From the NCBI GenBank assembly GCA_013329105.1, contig DUKW01000173.1, positions 1-5,839 of the forward strand: DNA of 5,839 bases, given 5' to 3'. A program made the position numbers and the translations under genes. The DNA is from Candidatus Methanomethylophilaceae archaeon (GTDB taxonomy: Archaea; Thermoplasmatota; Thermoplasmata; Methanomassiliicoccales; Methanomethylophilaceae). How positions within the stretch are numbered: position 1 is the first letter of the stretch; each line of letters begins with the position of its first letter. Shown here piece by piece: positions 1-5,236 of the stretch. The notes below the pieces were generated by a model. That model was not told the DNA's origin. It worked only from the letters and a program-made list of their open reading frames with translations, and made no database searches.

Positions 1-1
1 C

Positions 2-100
2 CTAGTGAATCGTGTCTCGTGTATAGAAGGTGTCAAAGAGACGAGGACCAACATGGTCGTGCCCGCCTTCAAAGAGCACGGCGCAACGAAGATAGATTGA
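2..100 (+). CDS. Lrp/AsnC-type ligand-binding (RAM) domain protein, C-terminal fragment
   Basis: An open frame enters from the left edge (base 1 is the third base of a split codon) and stops at a TGA at 98-100, giving 32 residues. The segment with IEGVKETRT near residues 8-16 matches the end of the Lrp/AsnC effector-binding domain, where a helix is followed by a P/E-GV-x-x-T-x-T turn and a last beta strand. The same pattern (STPGVVDTKT) closes the complete RAM protein at 5237-5470, which supports the call. Family knowledge: RAM domains bind small effectors such as amino acids and assemble into dimers and octamers. Whether this protein also had an N-terminal HTH DNA-binding domain cannot be seen. 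The UPF0147 gene starts 34 bases later on the same strand with no TATA box between them, so the two are probably co-transcribed. The remaining uncertainty is the short length of the fragment. Confidence 0.6.
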   Translation, partial: LVNRVSCIEGVKETRTNMVVPAFKEHGATKID

Positions 101-125
101 ACCGCCTGTTCGCGCCTACGAAGCG

Positions 126-130
126 GGTGA
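126..130 (+). promoter_or_regulatory. Ribosome-binding site for the UPF0147 start at 135
   Basis: GGTGA, complementary to the 3' end of archaeal 16S rRNA, lies 4 bases before the ATG at 135. A second GGTGAGG at 138-144, inside the first codons, lies 5-7 bases before an in-frame ATG at 150. The sequence therefore supports two possible starts five codons apart. Confidence 0.5.
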
Positions 131-134
131 TCAA

Positions 135-395
135 ATGGGTGAGGATAAAATGAAACAAGTTTTGGAAGTTTTGGATCAGCTTGCGGAGGACAGCTCCGTA
201 CCTCGTAACATTAGGAGGGGCGCTACCGAGGCCAAAGAGCGACTTCTTATGAACGATGAACAGCTCGATGTCAGGGCAGCGAGTGCAATCTTTATGTTGG
301 ACGATCTGGCCAACGACCCTAACATACCCCTGCATGGCAGGACACTTATCTGGAACATCATCAGTCAGCTGGAGACAATAAGCCGCCAGGGCTGA
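135..395 (+). CDS. UPF0147 family protein
   Basis: This 86-residue protein belongs to the UPF0147 family, small conserved archaeal proteins of unknown biochemical function. Recognisable family blocks are PRNIRR at residues 23-28, the VRAASAIFMLDDLANDPNIP stretch at about 46-65, and HGRTLIWNIISQLE at 67-80. The sequence is predicted to be almost entirely helical and soluble, with no signal peptide or membrane segment. The length matches the family's usual 85-95 residues, so it looks complete. The ATG at 135 is taken as the start because GGTGA precedes it closely. The in-frame ATG at 150 (residue 6) is a credible alternative with its own GGTGAGG. The gene follows the Lrp/AsnC-like gene by 34 bases and probably shares its transcript. 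Family membership is secure; a cellular role should not be inferred from it. Confidence 0.92.
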   Translation: MGEDKMKQVLEVLDQLAEDSSVPRNIRRGATEAKERLLMNDEQLDVRAASAIFMLDDLANDPNIPLHGRTLIWNIISQLETISRQG

Positions 396-413
396 GTCTA
401 GCCTTATTTCTCT

Positions 414-437
414 CCGGCGTGCGTTAGCGCACGCCGG
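414..437. repeat. Perfect 10-bp inverted repeat (hairpin) after UPF0147
   Basis: CCGGCGTGCG at 414-423 pairs perfectly with CGCACGCCGG at 428-437 around a TTAG loop. Nine of the ten pairs are G-C, so it would be very stable in RNA. It begins 19 bases after the UPF0147 stop. No T-run follows it directly on either strand, so it is not a textbook intrinsic terminator. It may protect or trim the 3' end of the mRNA, or be one copy of a dispersed palindromic repeat. Confidence 0.75.
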
Positions 438-498
438 CAATGACGGTATGAGAAGAAGGATGAGCGCATATCGCGCCCATGAAGATTCGTGTTGGAAC

Positions 499-526
499 GC
501 CCCCAGCTAAGGGCTTCTTTTTTATT
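499..526 (+). terminator. Terminator-like element for the UPF0147 transcript
   Basis: GCCC at 499-502 can pair with GGGC at 511-514, and a T-rich tract (TTCTTTTTTATT) follows at 515-526. Archaeal RNA polymerase terminates mainly on T-rich non-template tracts, so the T-run is the stronger part of this call; the 4-bp stem with an 8-base loop is weak. Confidence 0.45.
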
Positions 527-641
527 CGTCTTCGAAGAGATAGAAATTTGGCTCTGAAAAGTGATGAAAGAAAGAGATAACTTCCCCAGCGGCTTTGATG
601 TGCGGATAAACATATTTCGTTCGTTCAGAGCTGATATTAAT

Positions 642-1214
642 TCATCTCCATTCCTCGACAATATCCAAGAAATTCCGAAAAATCTCCATACCGTGTTCGG
701 TATCCTCCACCTCAGGGTGGAATTGCAAACCGAAAAGCGGTCTTTCCTTATGCTCTATGGCCTGCACCTCGCAGACTTCTGATCTTGCAACCACTCTGAA
801 ATCAGAGGGAACTCTTCTCACTTCATCGTTGTGGGAGGCCCATACTGTGAATTCGCGGGGAAGCCTTTCAAAGAGTCTGGCATCTTCTGAAACGGCGATC
901 GTCACCTTTCCATACTCCGGGACTTTGGCGGGAGCGGTCTCGCCACCGAAGTGGGTTGACATGAACTGCATACCCGCACAGATGCCGAGAACAGGAACCT
1001 CGGCTTTATCGAGATACTCACCGTTATTCCCCATCCTTTCCCCATCCGCCGCCACGCTTGGAGACCCTCCGGAAAGAATGAGGGCGTCGGCATCGGCTAT
1101 GGACTCAAAGGGCGCTCTGTTGGGAACGATGCGTGTGTCAACGCCAAGGTATCTCAAGACCCTCCACTCCCTATGGGTCCACTGCCCTCCGTTGTCTATC
1201 ACGTAGACCTTCAT
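642..1214 (-). CDS. guaAA: GMP synthase, glutaminase subunit (subunit A)
   Basis: This is the class I glutamine amidotransferase half of the split archaeal GMP synthase. It hydrolyses glutamine and passes ammonia to the ATP-pyrophosphatase subunit for conversion of XMP to GMP. The protein is 190 residues, the usual length for the free-standing subunit. It opens with the characteristic MKVYVIDNGGQWTHREWRVL segment. The nucleophilic elbow GICAGMQ carries Cys79, and FHPE supplies His166 and Glu168, so the catalytic triad is complete. The ATG at 1214 is chosen over an upstream GTG at 1259, because family members begin at this point and because a TATA box at 1237-1244 predicts transcription starting right at this ATG. 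The ATPPase gene lies upstream with a 35-base gap, and this gene closes the purE-guaAB-guaAA run. Function is confident. Confidence 0.96.
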   Translation of the reverse strand: MKVYVIDNGGQWTHREWRVLRYLGVDTRIVPNRAPFESIADADALILSGGSPSVAADGERMGNNGEYLDKAEVPVLGICAGMQFMSTHFGGETAPAKVPEYGKVTIAVSEDARLFERLPREFTVWASHNDEVRRVPSDFRVVARSEVCEVQAIEHKERPLFGLQFHPEVEDTEHGMEIFRNFLDIVEEWR

Positions 1215-1236
1215 CGGCAACCCATGATATACTTCC

Positions 1237-1244
1237 GATTTAAA
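1237..1244 (-). promoter_or_regulatory. Internal TATA box for the glutaminase subunit
   Basis: Read on the minus strand, TTTAAATC is centred about 27 bases before the ATG at 1214, the spacing expected between an archaeal TATA box and a transcription start at the first base of the start codon. No GGTGA-like site lies between it and the ATG, which agrees with a leaderless mRNA. It sits just after the upstream gene's stop at 1250-1252. Confidence 0.5.
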
Positions 1245-1249
1245 GGTCT

Positions 1250-2197
1250 TCACTCCCACTCGATCGTGGCCGGAGGTTTGTTTGTTATGTCGTAAACCAC
1301 ACGGTTTACCTGCTCCTTCATCTCATTTGTTATGCGCAACGAGATTCGCTCTAGGATCTCATGAGGTATGCGCGAGTAGGAAGCGCTCATGCCGTCTATA
1401 GATCGTACGGAACGCACCGCTACAGTTTTACCGTAGACGCGGGCATCGCCATGGACGCCCACTGACTGCACCGGCAGAAGGACGGCAAAATATTGCCAGG
1501 GGAATTCCATTATTCCCTTCTTGGCCGCCGTCTCAATCTCATCCTCCACAATGAAGCAGGCGTTACGAACAATCTCGATATTCTCTCTGTTCACCTCACC
1601 CAAAACCCGTATCGCCAGTGCCGGACCGGGAAAAGGCTGTCTTTCCGACACTTCCACTCCCAAATAACGGGCTATGACGCGCACCTCGTCTTTATAGAGA
1701 TCACGTAACGGTTCGAAAAGCTCCAGCTCCATGTCTTTGGGTATGCCTCCAACGTTATGGTGCGATTTGATGGTGTCCCGGAGCTCGTCGCCGCTCTCTA
1801 TCCAATCAGGCGCAATCGTTCCCTGCACAAGGAAACGAGCGCCAAATTCCCTTGCTTCTCTTTCGAAGACGCGTATGAATCGTTCGCCGATAACCTTTCT
1901 CTTCATCTCCGGATCCACGATTCCTTTCAGAGCATCAAAGAATTCATCAGATGCGTCGACGATCTTGTAATTCAGGCCTAAACGTTCAAGCATCGCCTGC
2001 ACTTCTTCCTTCTCGCCCTTGCGCATGAGACCGGTATCCACGAAAACGGCGAGTAGACGACCGCCGATTGCCTCGTTCACTATGACGGCGGCAACGGTGC
2101 TGTCCACACCGCCAGAACAGGCAATTATTGCATTATCCCTTATCGTATCACGCGCTTTCTGGACTTGCTCTTCCACAAATCTTTCTGCGTCAAACAT
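1250..2197 (-). CDS. guaAB: GMP synthase, ATP-pyrophosphatase subunit (subunit B)
   Basis: This subunit activates XMP with ATP, forming an adenyl-XMP intermediate and releasing pyrophosphate, and aminates it with ammonia from the glutaminase subunit to give GMP. The 315 residues contain the PP-loop SGGVDST (28-34), VDTGLMR (53-59), QGTIAPDWIES (125-135), HHNVGG (146-151) and RQPFPGPALAIR (186-197). The C-terminal dimerisation domain ends with KPPATIEWE, which closes GMP synthases and helps bind XMP. Length is normal for the split archaeal form; bacterial enzymes carry both halves in one chain. The ATG at 2197 is preferred because GAGGAG lies 8 bases before it and because it overlaps the purE stop as TGATG. 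A GTG two codons upstream (2203) would leave only 2 bases to that site. It is co-transcribed with purE. Confidence 0.97.
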   Translation of the reverse strand: MFDAERFVEEQVQKARDTIRDNAIIACSGGVDSTVAAVIVNEAIGGRLLAVFVDTGLMRKGEKEEVQAMLERLGLNYKIVDASDEFFDALKGIVDPEMKRKVIGERFIRVFEREAREFGARFLVQGTIAPDWIESGDELRDTIKSHHNVGGIPKDMELELFEPLRDLYKDEVRVIARYLGVEVSERQPFPGPALAIRVLGEVNRENIEIVRNACFIVEDEIETAAKKGIMEFPWQYFAVLLPVQSVGVHGDARVYGKTVAVRSVRSIDGMSASYSRIPHEILERISLRITNEMKEQVNRVVYDITNKPPATIEWE

Positions 2198-2661
2198 CAG
2201 CACAGCTCCTCAGAATCTGCTATCACTTTTTCCGCCATATTTTTACGATATGCGAGAAGACTTTCGGCAACGGAAGGATCGCCGATGGCGATGATCTCCG
2301 CTGCCAGCAGGGCAGCGTTCTCACCACGGTCCAGACCGACGGCGGCTACGGGTATGCCTGGAGGCATCTGAACCACAGAAAGGATTGAATCCAGACCCAA
2401 CTTTCCAGACACAGGTACACCTATTACAGGCTTTATCGTGAATGATGCCACTACGCCCGGCAGTGCGGCGGAGAGACCCGCTATCGCGATGAAGACGTCC
2501 GCATCGCTCTTTTTGACAAGCCTCTCGACCCTCTCCGGCGTCCGATGGGCGGAGGCCACCACCATATCTGCATCTACACCAAGCTCATCTAGGAGAGCCT
2601 TGGCATTCTTTCCTATTTCTGCATCGCTTTTGCTCCCCATCAAAATCCGGACCTTAGGCAT
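2197..2661 (-). CDS. purE: PurE, N5-carboxyaminoimidazole ribonucleotide mutase / AIR carboxylase
   Basis: PurE makes carboxyaminoimidazole ribonucleotide (CAIR) in de novo purine synthesis, either by rearranging N5-CAIR (class I) or by direct carboxylation of AIR (class II). The 154-residue protein covers the single PurE domain. Visible motifs are MGSKSD (8-13), the active-site SAHRTP (37-42, His39), AGLSAALPG (61-69), and DSILSVVQMPPGIPV followed by GENAALLAAEI near the end. SAHRTP and VQMPPGIPV resemble class I, but the second histidine of the bacterial AAHLPG block is alanine here (Ala66), so the class is left open. No purK is in the window. The gene leads the purine operon and overlaps the next gene by one base. 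A TATA box at 2685-2692 points to a transcript starting at or within a base or two of the ATG. Confidence 0.95.
   Translation of the reverse strand: MPKVRILMGSKSDAEIGKNAKALLDELGVDADMVVASAHRTPERVERLVKKSDADVFIAIAGLSAALPGVVASFTIKPVIGVPVSGKLGLDSILSVVQMPPGIPVAAVGLDRGENAALLAAEIIAIGDPSVAESLLAYRKNMAEKVIADSEELC
2206..2211 (-). promoter_or_regulatory. Ribosome-binding site for GMP synthase subunit B
   Basis: GAGGAG on the minus strand lies inside the last codons of purE, 8 bases before the ATG at 2197. It favours that ATG over the GTG at 2203 and supports translation of the second gene from the shared mRNA. Confidence 0.6.
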
Positions 2662-2684
2662 CGTGAATGATGACCGGTTCTTGG

Positions 2685-2692
2685 TTTATAAA
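2685..2692 (-). promoter_or_regulatory. TATA box of purE operon
   Basis: TTTATAAA, within TTTTTATAAACC on the minus strand, is centred about 27 bases before the purE ATG at 2661. This predicts a leaderless transcript. No Shine-Dalgarno-like sequence lies between the box and the ATG, in keeping with that reading. Confidence 0.6.
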
Positions 2693-2806
2693 AATTGTTA
2701 AGAGTGAGTTTGTTCGAGCGTGCTAAATGCGCCCTTCTCTCCGTTCAAAGGTACTGCAAACGCAGAGTATGGTGGCAGTGTTTAGCATTCTTTTTTGCCG
2801 TATAAT

Positions 2807-2815
2807 CTTATATAG
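2807..2815 (+). promoter_or_regulatory. TATA box of the ABC exporter gene
   Basis: CTTATATAG is centred about 32 bases before the ATG at 2844, so transcription should begin around 2837 and leave a leader of only about 6 bases. No convincing ribosome-binding site lies before the ATG, as expected for a nearly leaderless mRNA. Confidence 0.5.
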
Positions 2816-2843
2816 GCTCGTACTTTCATAGACCCGGTCGATA

Positions 2844-4676
2844 ATGACAGCCGTCAGGGAAGCCATCGGTAAGATATACAGCTATCTGCGCCCGCACCGG
2901 AAACTGATGTTTACCTTCATCTTTTTCCTGATACTGCTGAGCATAATGGATGTCTTTCGCATCTCTCTGATATATCCCATCGCCAACTACGGCATGGGGG
3001 TGGAGAGCGGCGGCACCATTCTCGATGAGGTATTCGATTTAATAATACCGGAAGACGGAAATGAGTTTGTCTGGTCCGCCTATCTTCTCCTGGCGTCCAC
3101 CATCATAGTCGCCGGTCTGGAGGTGATCGTCGCATTCCTCACGGCCCGCAGCTACGCCGTCGTGCGTGACGACATGGACCGTAAGGTTTTTAACATCATA
3201 CAATCGCAGCCCTACGAGTTCTTCACAAAGAACAAACAGGGGGATCTTCTCTATATAGGCCAGGAAGCAGTCGAGAAATCGGGGATGCTAATAAGATATG
3301 TGGCTGGCTTCGTACAGCAGGCGGTTCTGTGCCTCTTCTATCTCTCCCTCCTTCTCCTGCTGTCGGTAAAGATCACCATAGTGCTCATGATCTTTGGTGT
3401 AATTTATGTGGTCTTGGTGAAAAAAATCATCTATTCACGCGTGTATAACCACGCCGCCATCATCAATATCTCAAAACTCAAAAAATCGGTTGTTTACAAT
3501 GAGTTCATCACCGGTATTAAGACCATCATAATAACGGACTCCTCCGAGCACTGGGTCAAACGTTACAACGATGCCGTAACGAAACTCAAGAGAAGCATCA
3601 CCCGCGGTCAGACATACGGGAGACTACCAAGCGTCGTGAACAACTTTACGGTTTTCTCTATAATGGGGGTAGGCGCCCTCCTCATCTATTATCTGTCGGG
3701 CGGCAATCTTCTCGAGCAGCTAGCCTTCTTCGGCGTTTTCGTTCTCGCACTCTACAGACTTATACCGGCCCTCAACAGCGCGCAAACCAACCTTACAGAA
3801 ATGATCAATAACTATCCAGCGCTGGCCAGCGTGGACTCGCTCATCAGAACGAAATCTGAGGAGAAGACTTCCATGAAAAAGGGTACGCTGCCGTTCAAGT
3901 TCGAGGACCGCATCGAATTTGAGGACGTTTCCTTCCATTACGTCGATGCGCCTGAACCGGCCGTCAGGGACCTCTCTTTCGTCATCGGCAAGAACCAAAA
4001 AGTGGCGATCGTAGGGTCATCAGGGGCGGGGAAGACGACTGTCGCCAACCTTCTCGCCAGACTTTACGATCCAGACAGTGGCAGGATAAGCGTGGACGGA
4101 GCGGATCTTAGAGATATAGATATATCCTCGTACCGCAAGAAGTTGGGTTATATCGGGCTGGAGACATTCATTTTCCACGACAGTATACGCGAAAACATCC
4201 GTTTCGGGGGCGACTACAGCGATGAGGAGATCCTAGAGGCTGCTAGAAACGCGGATGCGTTCGAATTTATAATGAAAACCCCGGACGGACTGGATACCAT
4301 TATAGGCGACCAGGGCATGAAACTGTCCGGAGGGCAGCGGCAGCGCATTGCGATTGCTCGGGTGATACTGCGCAAGCCCGAGATCCTTTTGCTGGACGAG
4401 GCCACCAGTGCGCTTGACAACGTATCAGAGCAGAGGGTGATGGAAGCCATAGAGAGGATATCGAAAGACATGACCGTCGTGATCATCGCTCACCGTCTAA
4501 GCACCGTGCAGAATGCGAACGTCATCCATGTGCTGAAAGAGGGGGAGATCGTGGAGAGCGGTACGCATGAAGAGCTCATGTCAAACGAGGGAGAATATTA
4601 TCGCCTATACACCAGATACCGTGAGAGCGCAAGCGGTCGCGGTCTCTCCCCATCGATGAGATGCCAGAGCAAGTGA
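2844..4676 (+). CDS. ABC exporter half-transporter (membrane domain fused to ATPase domain)
   Basis: This 610-residue protein has the standard exporter layout and presumably works as a homodimer in the cytoplasmic membrane. The N-terminal half has about six helices, near residues 20-46, 77-99, 152-174, 176-194, 265-284 and 291-312. The ATPase domain begins near 355 and shows an A-loop tyrosine (Tyr366), Walker A GSSGAGKTT (391-399), signature LSGGQ (494-498), Walker B ILLLD with catalytic Glu519 (514-519), D-loop SALD (522-525) and switch His550. The Q-loop position in YIGLETFIF carries Leu439 where family members normally have Gln. The substrate cannot be read from sequence; the membrane domain broadly resembles lipid or oligosaccharide-lipid flippases of the MsbA/PglK type, but this is a loose impression. 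No partner transporter, glycosyltransferase or peptide gene lies beside it, and it appears to be transcribed alone. Confidence 0.93.
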   Translation: MTAVREAIGKIYSYLRPHRKLMFTFIFFLILLSIMDVFRISLIYPIANYGMGVESGGTILDEVFDLIIPEDGNEFVWSAYLLLASTIIVAGLEVIVAFLTARSYAVVRDDMDRKVFNIIQSQPYEFFTKNKQGDLLYIGQEAVEKSGMLIRYVAGFVQQAVLCLFYLSLLLLLSVKITIVLMIFGVIYVVLVKKIIYSRVYNHAAIINISKLKKSVVYNEFITGIKTIIITDSSEHWVKRYNDAVTKLKRSITRGQTYGRLPSVVNNFTVFSIMGVGALLIYYLSGGNLLEQLAFFGVFVLALYRLIPALNSAQTNLTEMINNYPALASVDSLIRTKSEEKTSMKKGTLPFKFEDRIEFEDVSFHYVDAPEPAVRDLSFVIGKNQKVAIVGSSGAGKTTVANLLARLYDPDSGRISVDGADLRDIDISSYRKKLGYIGLETFIFHDSIRENIRFGGDYSDEEILEAARNADAFEFIMKTPDGLDTIIGDQGMKLSGGQRQRIAIARVILRKPEILLLDEATSALDNVSEQRVMEAIERISKDMTVVIIAHRLSTVQNANVIHVLKEGEIVESGTHEELMSNEGEYYRLYTRYRESASGRGLSPSMRCQSK

Positions 4677-4700
4677 GACCGTGCTCGTTTTAGAGAGGCG

Positions 4701-4708
4701 ATTTTTTG
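4701..4708 (+). terminator. T-tract terminator of the ABC exporter transcript
   Basis: ATTTTTTG begins 25 bases after the transporter stop codon. Archaeal polymerase can terminate on such T-runs without a hairpin, and none is seen directly before it. Position and composition are the only evidence. Confidence 0.35.
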
Positions 4709-4750
4709 GAATAAACGCAGGGCGCGCTCCCCATTTACAACTTATTAGGG

Positions 4751-4876
4751 ATGGCCCTATCCGAGTATGCCAAAGACGCCATTGCTCATGGTCTCTGTAT
4801 CGAAAAAACGCATTCCACCACGCTGTTCTTGCGTTCCCGTTTTGACATTAGAAATCGTTCTCAGAATGTTGTATAA
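4751..4876 (+). CDS. Short ORF of uncertain reality, possibly a gene relic
   Basis: An ATG-started frame of 41 codons ends in TAA at 4874-4876. There is no good ribosome-binding site (only GGG just before the ATG) and no well-placed TATA box. The middle of the product, with EKTHSTTLFLRSRF at about residues 18-31 followed by an arginine-rich stretch, faintly recalls the N-terminal HS-x-T-F-x-x-x-S-R region of squalene/phytoene synthases. If so, it would be a fragment cut off before the aspartate-rich catalytic motifs. The similarity rests on a few residues and could be chance. It may equally be non-coding sequence in the gap between convergent genes. Confidence 0.2.
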   Translation: MALSEYAKDAIAHGLCIEKTHSTTLFLRSRFDIRNRSQNVV

Positions 4877-4908
4877 ACAAAATGAAAGGGTGTTGGGATA
4901 AAGTGTTT

Positions 4909-4927
4909 TGAAGACCTTAGGTCTTCA
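4909..4927 (-). terminator. Hairpin built around the stop codon of the small membrane-protein gene
   Basis: TGAAGACC at 4909-4916 pairs perfectly with GGTCTTCA at 4920-4927, leaving a 3-base loop that is exactly the TAA stop codon of the minus-strand gene. The stem therefore includes the gene's last codons. On the minus strand it is followed by AAACACTTTATCCC and, farther on, CATTTTGTTTAT, so it may contribute to termination or 3'-end stability. Confidence 0.5.
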
Positions 4928-5216
4928 TGATCGCAACAAGGAATATACCCACAGCGATCAGGGCACCTATGAGTGCAGCGAGAATGTTCACGAACGCTTC
5001 CAAGACCACATCCCATAGCGCAACGTCTATTATGTCACTGAATCCGGCCGCATAGGCCCAGGCGACGCCGGCTATAAGACCGACTACCAATAGAATCACG
5101 CCCACCGTCCGGCTTTTACCACTGCCAAAGTAAGCGGTGAATATTCCCGCCAATACCATGAACAGCGCAAAGACCAACACTAGGACGGATAGGAAATCCA
5201 TCAGGCTCATATCCAT
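4917..5216 (-). CDS. Small membrane protein with three predicted helices, unknown function
   Basis: The 99-residue product is strongly hydrophobic, with likely membrane helices at about residues 8-30, 38-58 and 72-96. A short glycine/lysine/arginine loop (GSGKSR, 31-36) separates the first two, and an acidic loop (DIIDVALWD, 61-69) separates the last two. It ends MKT. By the positive-inside rule the 31-36 loop is likely cytoplasmic. I do not recognise the family. The ATG at 5216 is chosen because AAGGAGGAG lies about 9 bases before it; ATGs at 5210 and 5201 are in frame but more distant. The gene follows the stand-alone RAM protein by 20 bases, so the two are very probably one operon. This hints, but does not show, that the membrane protein's role is linked to small-molecule sensing or amino-acid control. 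Confidence 0.75.
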   Translation of the reverse strand: MDMSLMDFLSVLVLVFALFMVLAGIFTAYFGSGKSRTVGVILLVVGLIAGVAWAYAAGFSDIIDVALWDVVLEAFVNILAALIGALIAVGIFLVAIMKT

Positions 5217-5225
5217 TTTTCATCT

Positions 5226-5231
5226 CCTCCT
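5226..5231 (-). promoter_or_regulatory. Ribosome-binding site of the small membrane-protein gene
   Basis: AGGAGG on the minus strand lies in the 20-base gap after the RAM gene's stop, 9 bases before the ATG at 5216. It supports that start and translation from a shared transcript. Confidence 0.65.
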
Positions 5232-5236
5232 TGTCT

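Larger units (their letters stand above)
396..641. other. Convergent intergenic region between UPF0147 and the GMP synthase glutaminase gene
   Basis: This 246-base gap separates two genes that point toward each other, so it should hold the ends of both transcripts. It contains a perfect hairpin at 414-437 and a GCCC...GGGC element followed by a T-rich run at 499-526. A 20-codon ORF (448-510, plus) and longer ORFs on both strands show no family resemblance. No tRNA or other RNA gene is recognisable. Confidence 0.6.
2662..2843. promoter_or_regulatory. Divergent promoter region between purE and the ABC exporter
   Basis: These 182 bases hold the control regions of both genes: a TATA box for purE near its left end and one for the transporter near its right end. 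Between them lie a widely spaced inverted pair (TGCTAAA at 2721-2727, TTTAGCA at 2781-2787), a small CTGC-AAAC-GCAG palindrome at 2754-2765, and a T6 run at 2791-2796. No gene is recognisable inside. Confidence 0.6.
4677..4916. other. Convergent intergenic region after the ABC exporter
   Basis: These 240 bases lie between the ends of the transporter (plus) and the small membrane-protein gene (minus). They contain a T6 tract at 4702-4707 suited to ending the transporter transcript, a 41-codon ORF at 4751-4876, and the outer arm of the hairpin around the stop codon of the facing gene. No RNA gene is recognisable. Confidence 0.5.

Noticed and set aside
69..440. 123-codon minus-strand ORF across UPF0147
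   Set aside because: It is wholly antisense to the clear UPF0147 gene and has an unconvincing composition.
448..510. 20-codon ORF just before the T-rich tract
   Set aside because: It lacks a ribosome-binding site and any family resemblance, and its length is expected by chance.
561..634. Possible C/D box guide RNA (GTGATGA at 561-567, CTGA at 631-634)
   Set aside because: There is no internal D' box at the right distance, no terminal stem, and the spacing is longer than usual; the boxes are short enough to occur by chance.
404..661. 85-codon ORF on the minus strand running into the end of the glutaminase gene
   Set aside because: It overlaps the certain GMP synthase subunit in another frame, spans the hairpin and T-tract, and resembles no family.
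561..782. 73-codon plus-strand ORF over the 3' end of the glutaminase gene
   Set aside because: It lies mostly antisense to a certain gene and has no recognisable family; it is a shadow frame.
1215..1259. Upstream GTG start for the glutaminase subunit, adding 15 residues
   Set aside because: The family starts at MKVYVIDNGG, the extension would overlap the previous gene, and the TATA box would lie inside it.
2198..2203. GTG start for GMP synthase subunit B two codons upstream
   Set aside because: GAGGAG would be only 2 bases away; the ATG at 2197 has better spacing and a TGATG overlap.
3720..3998. 92-codon minus-strand ORF inside the ABC exporter
   Set aside because: It is antisense to a clearly coding region and has no family resemblance.
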